Assembly: GCA_964653285.1 (NCBI GenBank)
Contig: CAZZEX010000013.1
Location: 1 to 64,000, forward strand
Direction of reading: 5' to 3'
DNA from: CAZZEX01 sp964653285
GTDB lineage: Bacteria; Chloroflexota; Anaerolineae; B4-G1
DNA: 64,000 bases
Under the pieces are notes generated by a model. The model was given only the letters and a program-made list of their open reading frames with translations. It was not told the origin of the DNA and ran no database searches. Positions 59,074 through 64,000 of this stretch are shown piece after piece (the first letter of the stretch is position 1; each line of letters opens with the position of its first letter). Both the position numbers and the translations under genes were made by a program.

Positions 59074-62000
59074 TTATCGGCAGGTCAACGGCAGATAGAT
59101 GTGATATAAACCGGAATCTGGGTTAATGGGCATTCCGAGGTTGTTCATCTCGTCATATTCTGGCACAAGTCCGTACAGGCTCGTCCACCCAATGATCCTG
59201 CCTTCCTCATTTTCTACGGGTTCGGCGTAATTGTCCACTTTGACGTAGAACTCCTCGATTTCCTCCCAGATTTCCTGCTCGCTGAACTGGATGGGCTGCT
59301 TGCTGGTTCCGGTGAGCGTGATGACCAGGGTATACTCTGCGCCGGGTGCGAGGGCAGGCGCGCCGGCCCAGATGTCCTTCTCGCTGTAACGCTCCCACGG
59401 GTAGGAGGCGACGGGGGTGATGAATACGTCCACCCAGAAGCCCGCGTGGTTGGCCGGATTCCAGGCCCATCCAGTGCCCTGGTTCATCAGCACAATGGTG
59501 AAGGTGACCAGCACGTCCGGTTGCAGCGGCCAAGGATCAACGGCCCAATTCGTCACGACCAGGTCGGGCACGCCGATGTAGACGTAAGCGGTGTTGTCAC
59601 CGGGGTTGGCGTCCCCACCAGCGCTCCCACTCTCAGCGATGGTGAAGGGCGTGTTAAACTCGGGCGCGCCGATCTGCGACTGGTCAGGGTACACGACCGT
59701 GAACGGGATTGTATAAACTGTGGAGCCGGCGGGCAGATTACCCACCTGGCAGGTGTAGGTCCGACCATCAAATGAGTGCCAGTCGTAACCGACGTCGACG
59801 TAAACAGTGCCGGTGGGTAGGATGGTCGTGATGATCACATCTGCAGTGCCCATTCTTCCTGTGTTGCTATAGATCACCGTGTAGGTCATCAGTTTCCCGG
59901 GAGAGAAGAGGCTCGGCGCGTGGTCCGCTGCTATGATGAGGTCGGGCAGTGTGCCGATGGGATCTACGTCCTGCACATCAATAGGCACCGGAAGCGATGG
60001 ACTTGTCATCCTGGCATGGTTGATCACGAAATCGGCTCCTGCAGGGAGCGGGTCATTGACCTGTACGACGAGCCAGGCTTGACCACTGGTTTGAGCAATG
60101 ACGGCGGGGATGTGGAGGACTACCTCATTGGGCAGCACGAAATGCCAGTCCCCACCCGGGATCTCGCAATCCACGTATTCGACGTAACTGGACAGCGTAT
60201 CGGTGATGGTGACGTCGTAGGCGTTCTCGTTGCCACTGTTGGCGTAGGTGAGTGTGTAGGTGAGCCGGTCACCGGCATAGACGGTGTAAACCCCATCGCT
60301 CTTGTAGAGCGATAGGACCGGGGCGCTGGAGACCGTCGTCTGGGCCGTATCCTCCAGGAAATCTCCCTCTGCATCCTCCAGTTGTGTCGCGAAGTCCAGC
60401 ATGGTGCTGTTCGTGAGGGGAAGCGTCACAGCCGTATAGATGACGATTTCCCCCACCTCACCCTCGCCGTGTATGTTGTCAATCTCCCAGTACCACACGT
60501 GATCCGCACCGCCGGTCGGCGTAGGCGAGGCGGTGACGTAGGAGACGTTGGCGTCGAGGGTGGCGGTGACGACGACCTGGGTTGCATCGGCGTTGCCAGT
60601 GTTTGTATAGCGCAACGTGTAGGCCAGGGGATCGCCGGCCTCCACGGGGTCGGGCTGGTCGGTGACGCTGAGGGCCAGGTCGGGGGAGGAGGAGACACGC
60701 GTGGTCTCAGTGAAACTCCGGGGGGACGTCTCGGCGCTGTCAATCTCTACGCAGTTGGTCAGCATGGTGCCATTTGGGAGAGGCGTGTCCACAAGCACGG
60801 TCACTGCGATGTCACCGAATTCACCTACATGCAGTTCGGCAATTTCCCAGACATTATCGGTTCCAGGCTTGGGAGGAGGATTTGCGCGGTCGAAGGTCAC
60901 CCGGCTGTCATACGTCTCGGTGATGACCACGGCGTGGGCGTCGGCCGTTCCAGAATTGTCGTAATGAATGACGTACTGGAGTTCCTCGCCAGCCTCAACT
61001 GGATCGGAGAGATCAATCTTGTAGAACGTAAAATCCGATACTGAAGTTACAGACGTGACTTCAGTAGCAGTGATGGGCGTAGTCTGGTCGCTGTCAAGTG
61101 TTACCTGGTTGGTCATGACCGTGCTCACAGGGAGACTACCGGCGACCCGGACGAAAATGTTTATCGTCTGAGATTCGTCTACATCCAAGGTCGTGAAGGT
61201 CCATATCCGGTTTCCACTACCAAGGTCGTCGGGATTTGGGATGGAGGAAAAGAACGCAACGTTGGGATCGTAGTGCTCGGTGACGGTGACAGGTGTGGCG
61301 TTTTCGTTGCCGCTATTGGTGATGATGAGCGTGTAACGTAGCACCCCGTTAGCGTCAACGGGATCCGGGTAGTCTGCCTTGGTGATGGTCAGCACCGGAC
61401 TGGAGTGGACGGTCGTTTCCTGCGTGGCGGAAAGCGGCGGGGTTCGATCCGCATCCAGCCAGGCAGTGTTGGTCAGCACTGTGCCGTTGGGCAGGGGTCT
61501 GTTCACGGAGACGGTGACGCGGACCTGGCTGAGTTCACCTGGAGTGATGTCGCCGATGGACCAGAAAGGGGCATCCGGCAGTCCCCCGGTCGGCGTCAGC
61601 GAGGCAGTGACGTAGGAGACGTGGGGGTCGAGCGTATCGGTGACGACGCCGCCCGTAGCCGTCTGGTTGCCAGTGTTGGAATAGGTCAGAGTGTAGGTAA
61701 GATAGGCGCCGGCCTCCACGAGGTCAAGATCGGCACTCTTCTCGAAGTGCAGAACCGGGGCCAGGACGGTGAGGGAAGCGGTGCCCGTCGTCACATACGT
61801 CTCGGCGTAGGCCCCCTGTACCGTCCAGTCGCCATGGATGCTGGAGGTGTAGACGTTGCCCGTCCAGTAGCCGCCGTGGCCGGCTTCGAGGATGCTGAAG
61901 GTGGTCTGGTCAGCGAAGGTGACATCCCAATGATTGTCGCAGGCATCGTAGGCAGTGAGAGTGTAGGAGATGGACTGACCGGCGGTGATAGTGGCGACGG

Positions 62001-63132
62001 GCGGGGCCAGGGACACGCTGGCAGCGCTGGCGTGGGTGACAGTGAGGGCGGCAGTGGCGGGGATAGTGCCCACAGTGCCAGTGACGGTCCAGGAGCCAGC
62101 GACCTGGGAGATGTACACGTTAGTGGCCCAGGAGCCGCCAGCACCGGCGGTGATGGTGTAGGTACCGCTGGCGGTGGCATCCCAGGAGTTGCCGAAGGTA
62201 TCGGTGGCGATGAGGGTATAGGAAATGGACTGCCCCGCCGTAATGGTGGCTGTGGCGGGAGCCAGTGCAACGTAGGCCGGGGTGCTGTGGGAGACCACCG
62301 AGGTGGTCTCGGTCACCGAGAGCGATGCGGTCTGTTGGCTGTCAATGGTGGCGGAATTAGTGAGGGTAGTGCCATCGCTGAGTCCGCTTTGCACTGTCAC
62401 GCTGATCACGATTTCTCTGAGGGCGGAGGGTGTCAGGGTGCCGATGTCCCAATAGAGGGTGGGGGTTGTCCAGCCGGTTGGCGAGAGAGAGGCGCTGACG
62501 AAGGTCACGTTGCTATCCAGGACGTCGGTGACAACGACGCCGGCCGCTGTGGCATCGCCCGTGTTGCTGTAGGCCAGGGTGTAGGTCAGCGGTGCCCCTG
62601 TTGTTACAGGGTCAGGCTCAGCGTTCTTGATTAACTCCAGCGTGGGGGCATCAACGGTAGTGCTGATCTGAGCCATCCTCGATGCGGTCTCGTTGCTGTC
62701 AATGGTGGCGGTGTTGGTGAGGATTGTGCCATTGGGCAGCAGGTTGTTGACAGTGACAGTCAGCACAATCATCTCAGACACCGACTCCGGCAAGGTGCCG
62801 ATGATCCAGTAGGGGGCGTTCTGCGCAGCCCAGCCATCGGGTGTGAGCGAGGCGGTGGCGTAGATGACATTGGGGTCAAGGGTGTCGGTGATGATTACCC
62901 CACTCATCGCTGTATCGGTGCTCGTATTCTGGTAGGTCAGGGTGTAGACCAGATGTGCCCCAACCTGCACAGGGTCAGCACTCTCGACCTTTGAAATCAC
63001 CAGGTGGCCTTCCTGAAGCATTGGCCTGGCGCTAGCACCCTGAGACAACAGCAGCAGGGTGCCTATGGCACCAGCGAGTCCGATCAGTAATGCAGCCAAG
63101 AGTTGAACGAGAGCTTTCCTGTAGATTCCCAT
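59074..63132 (-). CDS. Giant exported DUF11-repeat surface protein
   Basis: A 1352-residue protein with an N-terminal signal (LVQLLAALLIGLAGAIGTLLLLS). Its body is about nine repeats of the DUF11/conserved-repeat fold, each with YTLTY(S/A)NTGN, VTDTLDP and LPNGT(V/M)LTN motifs. Two Ig-like units sit between (TATITAGQSISYTLIATDTF and a twin), and a CARDB-like region lies near the C-terminus. The chain ends YHIYLPLTCR, the kind of tail common on Chloroflexota exported proteins. No catalytic site is seen, so an adhesive or cell-surface structural role is likely. The ATG at 63132 was chosen next to the signal peptide; an upstream ATG at 63180 is possible. Confidence 0.9.
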   Translation of the reverse strand: MGIYRKALVQLLAALLIGLAGAIGTLLLLSQGASARPMLQEGHLVISKVESADPVQVGAHLVYTLTYQNTSTDTAMSGVIITDTLDPNVIYATASLTPDGWAAQNAPYWIIGTLPESVSEMIVLTVTVNNLLPNGTILTNTATIDSNETASRMAQISTTVDAPTLELIKNAEPDPVTTGAPLTYTLAYSNTGDATAAGVVVTDVLDSNVTFVSASLSPTGWTTPTLYWDIGTLTPSALREIVISVTVQSGLSDGTTLTNSATIDSQQTASLSVTETTSVVSHSTPAYVALAPATATITAGQSISYTLIATDTFGNSWDATASGTYTITAGAGGSWATNVYISQVAGSWTVTGTVGTIPATAALTVTHASAASVSLAPPVATITAGQSISYTLTAYDACDNHWDVTFADQTTFSILEAGHGGYWTGNVYTSSIHGDWTVQGAYAETYVTTGTASLTVLAPVLHFEKSADLDLVEAGAYLTYTLTYSNTGNQTATGGVVTDTLDPHVSYVTASLTPTGGLPDAPFWSIGDITPGELSQVRVTVSVNRPLPNGTVLTNTAWLDADRTPPLSATQETTVHSSPVLTITKADYPDPVDANGVLRYTLIITNSGNENATPVTVTEHYDPNVAFFSSIPNPDDLGSGNRIWTFTTLDVDESQTINIFVRVAGSLPVSTVMTNQVTLDSDQTTPITATEVTSVTSVSDFTFYKIDLSDPVEAGEELQYVIHYDNSGTADAHAVVITETYDSRVTFDRANPPPKPGTDNVWEIAELHVGEFGDIAVTVLVDTPLPNGTMLTNCVEIDSAETSPRSFTETTRVSSSPDLALSVTDQPDPVEAGDPLAYTLRYTNTGNADATQVVVTATLDANVSYVTASPTPTGGADHVWYWEIDNIHGEGEVGEIVIYTAVTLPLTNSTMLDFATQLEDAEGDFLEDTAQTTVSSAPVLSLYKSDGVYTVYAGDRLTYTLTYANSGNENAYDVTITDTLSSYVEYVDCEIPGGDWHFVLPNEVVLHIPAVIAQTSGQAWLVVQVNDPLPAGADFVINHARMTSPSLPVPIDVQDVDPIGTLPDLIIAADHAPSLFSPGKLMTYTVIYSNTGRMGTADVIITTILPTGTVYVDVGYDWHSFDGRTYTCQVGNLPAGSTVYTIPFTVVYPDQSQIGAPEFNTPFTIAESGSAGGDANPGDNTAYVYIGVPDLVVTNWAVDPWPLQPDVLVTFTIVLMNQGTGWAWNPANHAGFWVDVFITPVASYPWERYSEKDIWAGAPALAPGAEYTLVITLTGTSKQPIQFSEQEIWEEIEEFYVKVDNYAEPVENEEGRIIGWTSLYGLVPEYDEMNNLGMPINPDSGLYHIYLPLTCR

Positions 63133-63399
63133 TGCCCTTACCCCACTTCCGAGTCTTCCCAGTGCGTGAAAAATACACATAATGGCCTCGCTGGGCCGCT
63201 CTATCCGATGGCCGCCCTATAGTTCCCATTCTATCCTATATCATAGCGGTCGTCAAGCGGTGACCGAAACCCTTGAGAATCCTTCAAGATCGCGATCAGC
63301 GACCAGAAACACACGTAACGACACGCACCGCGAGGATGTGGGCTGCCCTGCGCCTCTTCAGCGTCAGCCTGTCACTCAGAGGGCGCAGGAGGCCGTGGC
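63133..63399. other. Leader region of the surface-protein gene
   Basis: No convincing gene is seen on either strand. A moderately AT-rich stretch near 63230-63245 (TATCCTATATCATAG, plus strand) could hold a promoter for the minus-strand surface protein. Confidence 0.4.
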
Positions 63400-63492
63400 T
63401 CAGTCGGTGGTGGTGCTGGCGTCGGTCGCGGCTCCGTCGGTGAAGAGGAAGTTTTCCAAAATGTAGCCTCGGATCAAAGTTTCTATGGACAT
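63400..63492 (-). pseudogene. Truncated acyl-carrier-protein-like start
   Basis: GGGAGG at good spacing precedes an ATG giving MSIETLIRGYILENFLFTDG and a stop after 30 codons. The first 19 residues match the opening of acyl/peptidyl carrier proteins used with specialised acyl-chain enzymes. The phosphopantetheine DSL motif is missing, and no continuation is seen in other frames. It is probably a truncated gene. Confidence 0.45.
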
Positions 63493-63538
63493 CTACATGA
63501 ACCTCCCTGTACTCCTCTTATTCTACGGGCCGAGGGTT

Positions 63539-63575
63539 GGTTTATAGTGACGAGAATCCTAGAAAAGGGCTAAGG
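63539..63575. repeat. 37-bp direct repeat, copy 2
   Basis: The partner of 59006-59042 (32 of 37 identical), 60 bases upstream of the acyl-carrier-like start codon. Confidence 0.8.
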
Positions 63576-63986
63576 ATGACGAAGAACATTGGACTCCTGC
63601 CCGCCCGCATCTCTAGTTGATTTTCAAGATCTTCGTTACCGGACTCTGACGATTACCTCATACAATGGGATCGGTGGTTGAAAACACTCATCGGTTGACC
63701 CTCCCGCGGGTTTTCAGCGGCACGTGAAGGTTTTCCTGCCTAAGGACGGCCTGGTAATGCCCGATATCCCAGGAGCGGGAGCTGCGGGAGAGTCAGGAAT
63801 CTGAAACAGGAATATTGACAATGACGATTGGAATCGGTCAGCAGCAAGTTTTTTCAACAGCAGTGAAGGTCCCACCCTTTTCGGCTATGCGCAGGCGGAC
63901 CTGGGATAGGCAGCGCTTCTCCACGCGCTGGGCGGTGCTCAGAGGGCAGGGAGCCGACTAGGTTTCTTGCATTGGAGGTTATAGAA
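63576..63986. other. Non-coding stretch with no supported gene
   Basis: About 410 bases without a coding-like frame on either strand. A TTGACA (63815-63820) has no good -10 partner. Nothing else stands out. Confidence 0.5.
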
Positions 63987-64000
63987 ATGGTTCTGATCTC
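63987..64000 (+). CDS. Possible start of a gene cut by the window edge
   Basis: TTGGAGG followed 8 bases later by ATGGTTCTGATC (MVLI) looks like a translation start. Only four codons are visible, so the product is unknown. Confidence 0.35.

Noticed and set aside
63182..63466. 94-codon plus-strand frame
   Set aside because: No ribosome site or recognisable protein; it lies opposite the better supported acyl-carrier-like start.

Overview
The window reads as a high-GC bacterial chromosome, most likely a member of the Chloroflexota (Anaerolineae or a relative). That placement is inferred from gene content: a PDZ-7TM-multi-GAF histidine kinase, many zinc-ribbon and FHA proteins, DUF11-rich exported proteins ending in a YLPL-like tail, SsnA, RNase J, and the rpsU-yqeY-HD7TM-ybeY-dgkA neighbourhood. 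No phage, IS transposase, CRISPR array or rRNA was found.

Layout. 1-56 is the start of a tRNA-Thr gene (minus). 157-1624 holds an iron-type alcohol dehydrogenase and an ABM-fold monooxygenase. 1855-16208 (minus) is the standout block, nine consecutive genes built from a shared parts list of zinc ribbons, FHA domains and Ser/Thr kinase or phosphatase modules. It contains a membrane FHA protein, a pseudokinase-PP2C, a VWA protein, a zinc-ribbon/FHA adaptor, a double-FHA ABCG-type exporter, a membrane kinase with two extracellular lectin-like domains, a kinase-FHA protein, a small winged-helix-like ORF and a membrane subtilase with zinc-ribbon tails. The layout suggests one trans-envelope phospho-signalling system. 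16530-19610 holds ssnA and rnj, convergent over a shared hairpin. 19781-20406 holds restriction-modification debris. 20473-28291 holds a B12-radical SAM enzyme, a frameshifted gene, a PEBP lipoprotein, PanE, a nitrilase-family hydrolase and ClpB.

28684-38823 holds a giant sensor kinase, a TPR protein with a TFIIB/cyclin-like helical domain, two lectin-domain lipoproteins and a fused restriction-modification enzyme whose recognition region looks compositionally foreign. 38848-44816 is housekeeping: MtaB, a HIT remnant, a CBS-ACT protein, S21, YqeY, HD-7TM, YbeY and DgkA. 44904-51131 holds hypotheticals, a winged-helix regulator, a TPR protein made of near-identical 102-bp repeats, GreA and an orphan ABC ATPase. 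51154-58978 holds response regulators (one with Glu at the phospho-acceptor site), a PP-loop enzyme, decayed polysaccharide genes, a CDP-tyvelose-epimerase-like enzyme and a flippase-like membrane protein. 59074-63132 is one 1352-residue DUF11 surface protein. The rest is mostly non-coding, with a truncated acyl-carrier-protein start at 63400-63492.

Two themes recur. First, short degenerate 7- or 8-bp repeats and GC-rich palindromes occur between genes and also in frame inside genes (ssnA, the ABC ATPase, the PP-loop enzyme, mtaB, PP2C). Second, there is frequent gene decay by internal deletion, frameshift or nonsense mutation (HIT, the chain-length-determinant/tyrosine-kinase gene, a DUF2723-like gene, a methylase, an unknown gene at 22.1-22.7 kb).
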